A DNA stretch of 55,516 nt, taken from positions 1-55,516 of the forward strand of contig JACPLI010000016.1 in NCBI GenBank assembly GCA_016186635.1, in the 5' to 3' direction. Under the pieces are notes generated by a model, which saw nothing but the letters and a program-made list of their open reading frames with translations, made no database searches and was not told the DNA's origin. This stretch comes from Candidatus Liptonbacteria bacterium (GTDB lineage: Bacteria > Patescibacteriota > Minisyncoccia > UBA6257 > 2-01-FULL-56-20). Of the stretch, positions 8,079 to 14,750 are shown piece by piece (position 1 is the stretch's first letter; the number at the start of each line of letters is the position of its first letter). The translations under genes and the position numbers were made by a program.

Positions 8079-9920
8079 TTATTCTACGGTTACGCTTTTC
8101 GCCAAATTTCGCGGTTTATCCACATCGTTACCCCGCTCAACCGCGAGGTAATAGGCGAGGAGTTGCATCGGGATAATGGCGAGGATGGGAGTCAGCATCT
8201 CAAGCGTTTTCGGGATATAGAGCACGGCGTCGGCTATTTTCTCAAGCTCCTTGTTCCCCTCGGTGGTGATGGCGATGACCGGGCCTTTTCTGGCCTTTAA
8301 CTCTTCAACGCTTGATTTGTTCTTTTCATACAGGGCGTCTCTGGGCACCACGACGATAGAAGGAAGATTCGGCACGATGAGCGAGATAGGCCCATGCTTT
8401 AACTCCGTAGTGCTGCATCCTTCAGCATGGGCATAGGCACACTCCTTGAGTTTCAGCGCCCCCTCCAAGGCTGCGCTTACATTATACTTTCTCCCCAGCA
8501 GAAAAAAATCTTCGCACTTCTTATATTTCTTGGCGAGTACTTTGATGCGTTCCTTGCTCTTCAATATCTTCTCAACGTGCTTTGGAAGCCTTTGCATTTC
8601 CGCGACTATCGCTTGTCCCTCTGATCTGGAAACCATTCCGCGAAGTCTTCCGAGATACAGGGCAAGCATAATCTGAAGGAGCGCCTGTGACGTGGTGGCT
8701 TTGGTAGATGCCACGGCTATCTCTGGTCCCACATGGTTGTAGATGCCTCCGTCCACTTCCCGTGCCATGGTGGAACCTACTACGTTCACGATTCCCAAAG
8801 TAAGAGCGCCTCTGCGCTTTGCCTCCCGTATGGCGTTCAGCGTATCCGCTGTTTCTCCGGATTGCGAAACCGCAAGCAAGGCGCTTTCGGCATTTACCGT
8901 TGAACTCCGGAAGGCGAATTCCGACCCGATCTCGCGCTTGGCCGGAATACCAGCAAGTTCTTCAATGGCGTATTCTCCGATAAGGCAGGTAAAGCTTGCC
9001 GTTCCCATGGCTGCAAGCGTGATATGCTGGAGTGCACGCATTCGTTTTTCGAACGGCTCGAGCCCCCCGAACTTGACCGTGCCCTCATGAGAAAGAAGAC
9101 GGCCACGCATGGTATCTCGCAACGACTGCGGCTGCCCCATGATCTCCTTTAACATGAAGTGAGGATAGCCGCCGAGTTCTGCAGCGCTGCTCGTCCACTC
9201 GATAGTCGTTTTCTTTCGTTTCTGTGTTCCTCCGCCATTCCTGAAATCGGATATTTCATACGCGCTGCCGGAGAGCGTTGCCATATCGCCGTCATTTAAA
9301 TAGATAACCCTGTTCGTGACAGGAAGGACCGCATTCGCGTCAGAGGCGACCACATACTCTTCTTTGCCGATACCGAGAATGAGCGGCGAACCGAAACGGG
9401 CGGCGACCAAAACTCCCGGATGCTTACGCGAGAGCACGACGATGCCAAATGCTCCGTGAAAATCTTTCAATGCGAGACGAACGGCCTTCGGAAAGTCCTT
9501 CTCCTTTTTGTCATACTCTTCAATAAGATGGCTGATGACCTCGGTGTCGGTTTCTGAAAGGAATTTGTGACCTTTTTTGATGAGATGGTCCTTGAGAGGT
9601 TGATGGTTTTCGATGATACCGTTATGCGCGATAAAGACGTCACCCATACAATCTCTCTGCGGGTGGGCATTCCGCTCGTTCGGCTCTCCGTGCGTTGCCC
9701 ACCTCGTGTGCCCGATGCCGACCGCGCCTTCAAGGGTCTCGGTCAGACATTTTTCTTTAAGCAAAGCGACCCTGCCTTTCGCACGGACGCACGTAACCGC
9801 GTTCTTTGAGATCACGGCCACCCCCGCGCTGTCGTAGCCGCGGTATTCCATGCAGCGCAATCCCTCAAGAAGAATGGGGAGCGCATCGCGCTTACCAATA
9901 TACCCAATAATGCCGCACAT
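8079..9920 (-). CDS. glmS: Glutamine--fructose-6-phosphate aminotransferase
   Basis: A 613-residue protein that makes glucosamine-6-phosphate, the first step to UDP-GlcNAc and peptidoglycan. The start MCGIIGYIG places the nucleophilic Cys at position 2 (exposed after Met removal), so I use the ATG at 9920 rather than the longer frame at 9944. The glutaminase domain shows GHTRWATHGEPNERNAHP; two SIS sugar-isomerase domains follow (ISQSGETADTLN-like VSQSGETADT; then EGALKLKECAYAHAEG), and the C-terminus is NLAKSVTVE as in the family. First gene of the operon down to 2061. Its promoter leaves almost no leader, and an inverted repeat overlaps the -35, suggesting control by the divergent TrmB-like regulator. 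Confidence 0.97.
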   Translation of the reverse strand: MCGIIGYIGKRDALPILLEGLRCMEYRGYDSAGVAVISKNAVTCVRAKGRVALLKEKCLTETLEGAVGIGHTRWATHGEPNERNAHPQRDCMGDVFIAHNGIIENHQPLKDHLIKKGHKFLSETDTEVISHLIEEYDKKEKDFPKAVRLALKDFHGAFGIVVLSRKHPGVLVAARFGSPLILGIGKEEYVVASDANAVLPVTNRVIYLNDGDMATLSGSAYEISDFRNGGGTQKRKKTTIEWTSSAAELGGYPHFMLKEIMGQPQSLRDTMRGRLLSHEGTVKFGGLEPFEKRMRALQHITLAAMGTASFTCLIGEYAIEELAGIPAKREIGSEFAFRSSTVNAESALLAVSQSGETADTLNAIREAKRRGALTLGIVNVVGSTMAREVDGGIYNHVGPEIAVASTKATTSQALLQIMLALYLGRLRGMVSRSEGQAIVAEMQRLPKHVEKILKSKERIKVLAKKYKKCEDFFLLGRKYNVSAALEGALKLKECAYAHAEGCSTTELKHGPISLIVPNLPSIVVVPRDALYEKNKSSVEELKARKGPVIAITTEGNKELEKIADAVLYIPKTLEMLTPILAIIPMQLLAYYLAVERGNDVDKPRNLAKSVTVE

Positions 9921-9926
9921 ACCCCA

Positions 9927-9954
9927 AGGATATGCTTGAGACAAATACTGTCAA
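9927..9954 (-). promoter_or_regulatory. glmS operon promoter, leaderless type
   Basis: Minus-strand TTGACA (9954-9949), 16-nt spacer, TATCCT (9932-9927), then only 6 nt to the glmS ATG at 9920. Predicted transcription starts at or next to the start codon. The -35 is the left half of an inverted repeat (9949-9968). Confidence 0.6.
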
Positions 9955-9968
9955 TGAAAATTTTGACA
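9949..9968. promoter_or_regulatory. Candidate operator O1 over the glmS -35
   Basis: Inverted repeat TGTCAA-N8-TTGACA. It covers the glmS -35 box. A second repeat of the same kind (10013-10033) covers the regulator's own -35, 65 bp away. Binding by the TrmB-like protein is inferred from position. Confidence 0.5.
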
Positions 9969-10012
9969 AGAAACATGACACAAAACATTATAATACTTCA
10001 TAAAAGCATTTA

Positions 10013-10033
10013 TTGTCAGCAATAATTTGACAA
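10013..10033. promoter_or_regulatory. Candidate operator O2 over the regulator -35
   Basis: Inverted repeat TTGTCA-N9-TGACAA overlapping the TTGACA at 10027-10032, which is the -35 of the TrmB-like gene. Same half-site as O1. Suggests autoregulation. Confidence 0.5.
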
Positions 10034-10055
10034 AATGGGCAAATAAGCATATATT
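10027..10055 (+). promoter_or_regulatory. Promoter of the TrmB-like regulator
   Basis: TTGACA (10027-10032), exactly 17 nt, TATATT (10050-10055); ATG follows 13 nt later at 10069, for a leader of about 7 nt. This rules out the TTG at 10027 as the start codon of the gene. Confidence 0.65.
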
Positions 10056-10068
10056 AAGTAAGAAACCA

Positions 10069-10839
10069 ATGGCAAAATCTGATATTACAGAAGCCATGCA
10101 ATCCGCCCTTGTAGGGTTGGGGTTAAACGCGAAGGAAGCGACGGTGTACCTCTCCCTTCTCTCGCTCGGACCCACCGCCATAAGGAAAATCGCGGAGCAC
10201 ACGGGCATCAACCGCGGCACCACGCACGATGCTTTGAAAGAACTCCAGCACAAGGGACTGGTTTCCTATTACCACAAAGAAAAACGCCAGCACTTCGTCG
10301 CCGAGGAGCCAAAGGCGCTCGCGAACCTTCTCCTCCGAAAAAAACAGGAGATTGAAGACACGGAGCGCGCCGTACACGAACTTATTCCCCGGCTCTCCTC
10401 GCTCTCGCGCGCCGCGGGCAGCCATCCCACGGTAAAGTACTACAGGGGAGGAAGCGGCATCCGCACCATCCTCGAGGACGTACTCGACTCTGCCGAGCGG
10501 CTCCCCAAAAAGGAGTACGCCGCGTACTCTTCTTCGTCCATTCGCCCCTATCTTTATCACAAGGATGCGTTCCCGAAATTTACCGACGAGCGCATCAAGC
10601 GGAAAATCGCAATGCGCGCCATCGGCATCGGCCCCGGCGGCGACATTCATGGTAAGGATGAGCGCAAGTGGCTCACGAAGGAAGAGAGCGCGCCCACCTA
10701 TACGATTCTCTATGCGGGGAAGGTGGCAATGATATCGGTAAGCGAGAGCGGCGTCCCTCACGGGCTCATCATTGAGGACGAGGGCATCTATACCACTCAA
10801 CTTCTCCTCTTTGATTCGCTGTGGAATTTACTTCGTTAA
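10069..10839 (+). CDS. TrmB-family transcriptional regulator
   Basis: A 256-residue protein with an N-terminal winged helix of the TrmB type: QSALVGLGLNAKEATVYLSLLSLGP, then IRKIAEHTGINRGTTHDALKELQHKGLVS (recognition helix and wing, residues about 25-60), followed by a coiled linker (LLRKKQEIEDTE) and a C-terminal domain with YYRGGSGIRTILEDVLDSA that resembles the phospholipase-D-like effector region in bacterial TrmB relatives. TrmB proteins sense sugars and control sugar uptake or metabolism. It is divergent from the glmS operon and shares a spacer holding two matching inverted repeats, so it probably represses itself and glmS-acs-xfp. The effector is unknown. Confidence 0.85.
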   Translation: MAKSDITEAMQSALVGLGLNAKEATVYLSLLSLGPTAIRKIAEHTGINRGTTHDALKELQHKGLVSYYHKEKRQHFVAEEPKALANLLLRKKQEIEDTERAVHELIPRLSSLSRAAGSHPTVKYYRGGSGIRTILEDVLDSAERLPKKEYAAYSSSSIRPYLYHKDAFPKFTDERIKRKIAMRAIGIGPGGDIHGKDERKWLTKEESAPTYTILYAGKVAMISVSESGVPHGLIIEDEGIYTTQLLLFDSLWNLLR

Positions 10840-10862
10840 AGCCGCGATTTGCCACTCCTCTC

Positions 10863-10906
10863 TTTTCACTATCCTGTCCGACGATCGTCGGACAGGATAG
10901 TGAAAA
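10863..10906. terminator. Perfect 44-bp palindrome between convergent genes
   Basis: Every base from 10863 to 10906 pairs about a centre at 10884/10885 (ACGATCGT core), ending in TTTT and AAAA. It sits between the TrmB-like gene and the GlmU-like gene, which converge, so it can act as a terminator in both directions. Confidence 0.8.
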
Positions 10907-10939
10907 ATCGTATCCGGAAACTCAATCCTGTGAGAATTG

Positions 10940-11683
10940 CTAACCCACCAAAAGCCCACGGACTATCTCAAGCTGCTCCTGCGTATTCACGCCAATAACT
11001 TCATGCGCGTCAACGGGAATCACCTCCACCTTGGCACCCTCTTCAATTGCGATTTGCACAAGGTCCGTAAGGTAATACTCCCCTTGCGCGTTGTGGGGTT
11101 TTATCTTTTTGAGATTCTCCAAGAGCCACGCCGCATCGAAACAGCAGAATGACGGGTTGAGTTCTTTAATTTCCAGTTCTTGCGGAGATGCATCTTTCTT
11201 CTCCACGCTCCGCAGAATTTTCCCATCCGCGCCGCGCACGAGCCGCCCGAAATCGTAGAACGGCTTCCGCCAGCCATCAAAATCCGGGACAGTGGTCGTG
11301 AGCATTGTGATTGCCGCGCCGCTCTTCGCGCGTGCTTCGGCGAGCCGCCGGATAGTGCCTGCCCCAATCATGCAATTATCCCCATAGAGCACAAGGATAG
11401 CATCTGCATTTCCCCGCAATGCTGTCTCCGCGCACTGCACCGCGTGCCCGGTCCCCTTCTGCTCCTCCTGCACCGCATAGTCGCACCGGCCCCCCAGTTC
11501 CGCGCGCACCCCATCCCCGTTTTTCCCCACCACCGCAAGCGGCTTCGCATCCACGCCCGAGGCAATTGCCGCGTCAAGCACACGCACCACCATCGGCTTC
11601 CCTCCGACCTCAAGAAACATCTTGGAGACGCCGTTCATGCGGGTACTCTTCCCTGCCGCGAGGATTACGATACGTGTGTGCAT
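10940..11683 (-). CDS. UDP-GlcNAc pyrophosphorylase-type nucleotidyltransferase (GlmU N-domain only)
   Basis: A 247-residue nucleotidyltransferase that would form UDP-GlcNAc from GlcNAc-1-phosphate and UTP. It matches the N-terminal half of GlmU: VILAAGKSTRMNGVSKMFLEV (signature, residues 6-26), QEEQKGTGHAVQ, LVLYGDNCMI, EIKELNPSFCCFD and NAQGEYYLTDLVQIA, ending at GVNTQEQLEIV. GlmU normally continues with a left-handed beta-helix acetyltransferase, which is absent here; that function would have to be encoded elsewhere. Related sugar nucleotidyltransferases are possible but the GTGHA and NAQGEYYLTD motifs favour GlmU. Its promoter shares a -35 hexamer with the opposite gene, and the ATG is 8 nt after the -10. 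Confidence 0.85.
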   Translation of the reverse strand: MHTRIVILAAGKSTRMNGVSKMFLEVGGKPMVVRVLDAAIASGVDAKPLAVVGKNGDGVRAELGGRCDYAVQEEQKGTGHAVQCAETALRGNADAILVLYGDNCMIGAGTIRRLAEARAKSGAAITMLTTTVPDFDGWRKPFYDFGRLVRGADGKILRSVEKKDASPQELEIKELNPSFCCFDAAWLLENLKKIKPHNAQGEYYLTDLVQIAIEEGAKVEVIPVDAHEVIGVNTQEQLEIVRGLLVG

Positions 11684-11691
11684 TGCGATTA

Positions 11692-11743
11692 AGGATAAAA
11701 CGGCGGCGGCACATTTGCAAAAGCCGCTCTTCCGCGCTATACT
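11692..11743. promoter_or_regulatory. Divergent promoter pair sharing one palindromic -35
   Basis: TTGCAA at 11715-11720 is its own complement. To the right, 17 nt then TATACT (11738-11743), then 8 nt to the ATG at 11752. To the left, 17 nt then TATCCT (11697-11692), then 8 nt to the ATG at 11683. The two promoters are mirror images and both predict leaderless or near-leaderless mRNAs. Confidence 0.65.
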
Positions 11744-11751
11744 CCCACATT

Positions 11752-11811
11752 ATGAAAACCGACCCGCGCACCAAAACTTCGTTTGGTACAGGGCAGGCAT
11801 CCACCCTATAG
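11752..11811 (+). CDS. 19-residue leader ORF upstream of rpmE
   Basis: ATG 8 nt after a TATACT -10 box opens [19 protein letters not shown] and stops with TAG at 11809-11811. One base later comes the rpmE ATG. There is no recognisable Shine-Dalgarno before rpmE, so ribosomes finishing this ORF may restart on rpmE. No homology recognised; translation is a prediction. Confidence 0.45.
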   Translation: MKTDPRTKTSFGTGQASTL

Positions 11812-11812
11812 C

Positions 11813-12031
11813 ATGAAGCAAGATATACATCCTCAATATTTCGATAAAGCGAAAGTAACCTGCGCGTGCGGGCACAGCTTTACTGTGGGCGCAACAAAAG
11901 AGGATATTCGCGTGGAAATCTGCGCGAAGTGCCACCCATTCTTCACCGGAGAAGAAAAACTCATCGACACTGCCGGCCGCGTGGATCGTGACTCCGACGC
12001 TCAAGAAACCTCGCCTCAAAAAGTCCGGTAA
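11813..12031 (+). CDS. rpmE: 50S ribosomal protein L31
   Basis: A 72-residue protein of the large ribosomal subunit. It has the zinc-binding (C+) form: CAC in [13 protein letters not shown] and CAKC in [24 protein letters not shown], with the family's HPFFTG motif. The first residues [10 protein letters not shown] are typical, so the start is the ATG at 11813, just after the 19-codon leader ORF. A strong hairpin follows the stop, then prfA, a common rpmE-prfA order. Confidence 0.93.
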   Translation: MKQDIHPQYFDKAKVTCACGHSFTVGATKEDIRVEICAKCHPFFTGEEKLIDTAGRVDRDSDAQETSPQKVR

Positions 12032-12054
12032 AGAGTAGGTCCGCATCAATATGG

Positions 12055-12088
12055 GGAAGTCTGACTTCCCTGAGGAAGTCAGACTTCC
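12055..12088. terminator. Hairpin after rpmE with nested palindromic arms
   Basis: 15-bp perfect stem (12055-12069 with 12074-12088, loop CTGA). Each arm, GGAAGTC-N-GACTTCC, is also a palindrome by itself. It overlaps the start of the longest prfA frame, which argues for a later prfA start. Confidence 0.65.
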
Positions 12089-12104
12089 TGACATTGAGAA
12101 TAGA

Positions 12105-12836
12105 ATGTTGCAGAAAGTCATTCTCGAAATCCGCGCGGGGGCCGGGGGCGACGAAGCCACCATCTTCGCCGGAGACCTCGGCCGTATGTATCAACGGTAC
12201 GCCGCCCTGAAAGGCTGGGGATTTGCCGTCCTCGATAAAAACGAGACTTCTTTAAGCGGATTTAAATCACTCGTCGCGGAGGTGAAGGGAGAAGGCACCT
12301 ATGATGCCTTGAAACATGAGTCCGGCGTCCACCGCGTCCAGCGCGTACCCAAAACCGAAAAAGCGGGCCGGATTCACACCTCGACCGCTTCCGTCGCAGT
12401 TCTCCCGATTGTGGAAGCCAAGGAAGTAATAATCAACCAAGGGGACTTGGAAGTGAGCTTCTCCCGCGCAGGGGGTCCCGGCGGGCAAAACGTGAACAAG
12501 GTGGAAACCGCCGTGCGCATTCTCCATAAACCCACCGGCATCGTCGTCTCCTGCCGTGAAGAGCGCTCCCAGCACGCAAACCGCGAGAAGGCGCTTGAAG
12601 TCCTCCGCGCGAAGCTCTACGAAATCCAGAACGAAGCGACAAGCGACAAGGTACAAGCGACAAGGAGAGAACAAGTGGGCTCCGCCGACCGCTCGGAGAA
12701 AATTCGCACGTACAACTTCCCCGATGACCGGATTACCGACCACCGCTTCGGCGCGAAAGTGCATAACATCGAAAAAGTGCTGGACGGCGATTTGGATGTA
12801 TTGCTTAAGAAAATAAGTAAACAAGTGAATGCTTAA
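12105..12836 (+). CDS. prfA: Peptide chain release factor 1, lacking N-terminal domain 1
   Basis: Recognises stop codons UAA/UAG and triggers peptide release. The PCRF domain begins at once ([19 protein letters not shown]), followed by the codon-recognition tripeptide P-K-T in [11 protein letters not shown] and the catalytic GGQ in [11 protein letters not shown], then DERSQH-like [10 protein letters not shown] and [14 protein letters not shown]. At 243 residues it lacks the first ~100 residues of the usual 360-residue RF1 (domain 1, contacting the L11 region and RF3 or methyltransferase). There is no room upstream: rpmE ends at 12031 and a hairpin follows. The start could be ATG 12105 or the in-frame ATG at 12051. 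A segment near residue 185 is encoded by a 7-bp repeat array without changing the family's length there. Confidence 0.9.
   Translation: MLQKVILEIRAGAGGDEATIFAGDLGRMYQRYAALKGWGFAVLDKNETSLSGFKSLVAEVKGEGTYDALKHESGVHRVQRVPKTEKAGRIHTSTASVAVLPIVEAKEVIINQGDLEVSFSRAGGPGGQNVNKVETAVRILHKPTGIVVSCREERSQHANREKALEVLRAKLYEIQNEATSDKVQATRREQVGSADRSEKIRTYNFPDDRITDHRFGAKVHNIEKVLDGDLDVLLKKISKQVNA
12639..12675 (+). repeat. Heptamer array ACAAGNN inside prfA
   Basis: Four tandem 7-bp units ACAAGCG, ACAAGGT, ACAAGCG, ACAAGGA (12639-12666) and a displaced ACAAG at 12671. Read in frame as part of a variable RF1 helix. Confidence 0.75.
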
Positions 12837-12871
12837 AGGTTGAACCTTGAGAACCCCAAAGGTTCAACCTT
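12836..12871. terminator. prfA terminator hairpin
   Basis: AAGGTTGAACCTT (12836-12848), 10-nt loop, AAGGTTCAACCTT (12859-12871). Each arm is palindromic around its middle base. The same two arms occur again at 23571-23606. The stem begins on the last base of the stop codon. Confidence 0.75.
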
Positions 12872-12898
12872 GGCGAATAGAAACATAAATCCCCTTCA

Positions 12899-13330
12899 AT
12901 GAACTCAGGGCAAGCCGGCAAGGACTATATCGGCGTGGGATGCGGTGCGCTCATCGTGAATGCTCGCGGCGAGACGCTCCTCCTCAAGCGCAAGAGCCGG
13001 AATGAGATTGGCATGTGGTGCAAGCCCGGCGGCGCCGTGGAATACGGCGAAACGGTGGAGGACGCCGTGCGGCGCGAGGTGAGAGAGGAATTCGGAGTGG
13101 AAATCGAACTCCTCGAACCGCTAGGATTTACCAATCAGATTCTCTCCAAAGAAAAAGAACATTGGGTGGCGTTCCACTTTCTCGCTCGCATCACAAAGGG
13201 CGTTCCAAAGAACATGGAACCCGACAAAACCGAAACTTTCGGATGGTTCCCGATTAATAAGCTCCCCGAACCGCTCACGCAAACCACCCGCGAACCCGTG
13301 GAGGTGTATCTGAAACGGCACTGCTCCTAA
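12899..13330 (+). CDS. Nudix hydrolase
   Basis: A 143-residue Nudix-fold protein. The Nudix box G-x5-E-x7-REUXEEXGU is intact as GGAVEYGETVEDAVRREVREEFGVEI (quoted in two parts: GGAVEYGETVEDA and VRREVREEFGVEI, residues about 40-65). Such enzymes hydrolyse nucleoside diphosphates linked to another group, for example oxidised nucleotides, sugar nucleotides or mRNA caps; the substrate here is unknown. The N-terminal DYIGVGCGALIVNARGETLL is like MutT/ADP-ribose type proteins. It follows the prfA terminator and is convergent with the adenylate-kinase-like gene, with a long palindrome between them. Confidence 0.88.
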   Translation: MNSGQAGKDYIGVGCGALIVNARGETLLLKRKSRNEIGMWCKPGGAVEYGETVEDAVRREVREEFGVEIELLEPLGFTNQILSKEKEHWVAFHFLARITKGVPKNMEPDKTETFGWFPINKLPEPLTQTTREPVEVYLKRHCS

Positions 13331-13370
13331 AATGTCATAATTGGGACGATCGTTCCAATTATGACATTTT
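13329..13370. terminator. Near-perfect 42-bp palindrome between convergent genes
   Basis: 13329-13370, centred on CGATCG, with one G-T wobble pair and AAAA/TTTT ends. Likely bidirectional terminator for the Nudix and kinase genes. Confidence 0.75.
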
Positions 13371-13397
13371 GAATTTTGAAATTTGAAATTTGAGCTT
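13370..13397. repeat. Heptamer array TGAAATT
   Basis: Units TGAATTT, TGAAATT, TGAAATT, TGAGCTT in phase, running into the 3' end of the minus-strand kinase gene. Confidence 0.6.
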
Positions 13398-14469
13398 AAA
13401 GTTTTAAAACCCCCGCGATCTGTTTGATAAGCGCCACTACAATCGCTGCGGGAAGAATGCTGTAGGAAGACACTCCGTCATCATCTTCCACCGTCCAGGG
13501 TTTCTCCGCAGTCGTTACTTTCTCTGTTTTCGGATTCCATTTGTACTCATATGCCGGCGTAAGTTCATACTCATCCGCATACCGTTGCGTCTCCTTCACG
13601 GGAATCGAATTGCGGAGAAAAATCTTCGGAATCCCCTGCAATTTTAGAAGCTCGCGGAAAATCTTGTCGTCGAGCTCGAGCCGCTTCCGGATGGGCCCGA
13701 TACCCAACTCATCGCCTTCCTTCGCCACCATCCGCGCCCCGTTGCACGAGGGATTGTCGCAGATGAGGTAAAACTTTTTCTTCTCCTTGTCGTAGCCCAC
13801 TTCTTTGGTAGTTAAAAGCTTCAATCCGCGCGGGGTTTTGCAAATGGGGCAGACCACGCGCGACTTCATTCGCTCATCAATCACCCGCTCCGGCACATCA
13901 ATGAAAATGAAAAAATCCGGGTCATTGCGATAACCAATGAGCTCCTTCAAAAAGAGCGAGTGCGTAATCTGGTCAATCGCCCGCGGAAATCCATCTATAA
14001 AAAGCGCCCGCTTTGGCCGCTTCGAAATTTCGTATTTGATGAGCGCAAGAATAAGCTCCGAAGGGACAAGTGTCGTCTGGCTTCTCCCCTCGATAAGATT
14101 AATCGTGTCTTCGATCGAATGAAACCCGCGGTAATTCCTCCCGAGGAATTCGATGAGGTCGTTCCTGTGCTCGTCGGACGAAAGACTCGCATGCACGTCC
14201 CGCACCACGTCTCCGATCGAGATGTGCTGGACATGTTCTTCCCCCACCGCTTCCATAAAAAGTTTGGAGTAGGTGCCCTTCCCGGAATTCTTCTTGCCAA
14301 GGAGATAGCCCACAAACGTTTTCTTCGCGAGATATTTCTTGAGCTTTTTTATTTCCGCTCCCGCCTTTGCCTGGAAATACTTTTTCCGGTCCTTCGGGTC
14401 GCTCAAATTGAACTTCCGCCGCACGCCGTCGGTTTTGGTCTTGAATAATGGGAAATGAATGCCCTTCAT
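13396..14469 (-). CDS. Adenylate-kinase-like nucleoside monophosphate kinase with extensions
   Basis: A 357-residue protein whose core is an adenylate kinase. Motifs: P-loop GKKNSGKGTYSKL (about residues 58-70), ISIGDVVRD (NMP-binding), FIDGFPRAIDQ (DGFPR), and a LID with CPIC and CDNPSC, a likely zinc site, followed by RKRLELDD. It would transfer phosphate between ATP and NMPs. It is about 140 residues longer than usual adenylate kinases, with roughly 50 extra at the N-terminus, an enlarged LID, and a C-terminal tail of about 60 residues ending in hydrophobic AAIVVALIKQIAGVLKL. The start overlaps the stop of the small membrane protein by 4 nt. A true adk could be elsewhere, so the exact substrate is uncertain. 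Confidence 0.75.
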   Translation of the reverse strand: MKGIHFPLFKTKTDGVRRKFNLSDPKDRKKYFQAKAGAEIKKLKKYLAKKTFVGYLLGKKNSGKGTYSKLFMEAVGEEHVQHISIGDVVRDVHASLSSDEHRNDLIEFLGRNYRGFHSIEDTINLIEGRSQTTLVPSELILALIKYEISKRPKRALFIDGFPRAIDQITHSLFLKELIGYRNDPDFFIFIDVPERVIDERMKSRVVCPICKTPRGLKLLTTKEVGYDKEKKKFYLICDNPSCNGARMVAKEGDELGIGPIRKRLELDDKIFRELLKLQGIPKIFLRNSIPVKETQRYADEYELTPAYEYKWNPKTEKVTTAEKPWTVEDDDGVSSYSILPAAIVVALIKQIAGVLKL

Positions 14470-14750
14470 ATCACAAAAAGGAAAAGGAGCGAGAATACTA
14501 GTGTAATAACAGCTACAGAAGCAACAACCCTTAGAGCAGACTTCTGCTTATTTTTATCCTCTTTATGCAACCCAAAGACAAGAGCTAGCGGACCGGAAAT
14601 AAGCACGAACAGGGAAAACCAAAACAATAAAATTTGAGGCACTATGCAGGGGATACCCGAACCACAGGTAAATCCAATTGGAATCCACAGAACATAAGCA
14701 ACTACAGGCACACCTAGAGTGATAAACAAAATAAAGATTGGGTGGATCAT
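14466..14750 (-). CDS. Small membrane protein, unknown function
   Basis: A 94-residue protein with three predicted membrane helices (IHPIFILFITLGVPVVAYVL, LLFWFSLFVLISGPLALVFG, and VVASVAVITLVFSLLFLFVI), a polar loop HKEDKNKQKS between the last two and two cysteines in a short loop (CGSGIPC). I recognise no family. It overlaps aspS by 4 nt upstream and the kinase gene by 4 nt downstream, so the three genes are translated as one coupled unit. Confidence 0.65.
   Translation of the reverse strand: MIHPIFILFITLGVPVVAYVLWIPIGFTCGSGIPCIVPQILLFWFSLFVLISGPLALVFGLHKEDKNKQKSALRVVASVAVITLVFSLLFLFVI

Noticed and set aside
9960-9994. Plus-strand promoter TTGACA (9963) with TATAAT (9989)
   Set aside because: The 20-nt spacer is too long, and a better 17-nt promoter lies at 10027-10055.
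12051-12104. prfA start at ATG 12051
   Set aside because: The first codons would be encoded by the rpmE terminator hairpin; kept only as an alternative.
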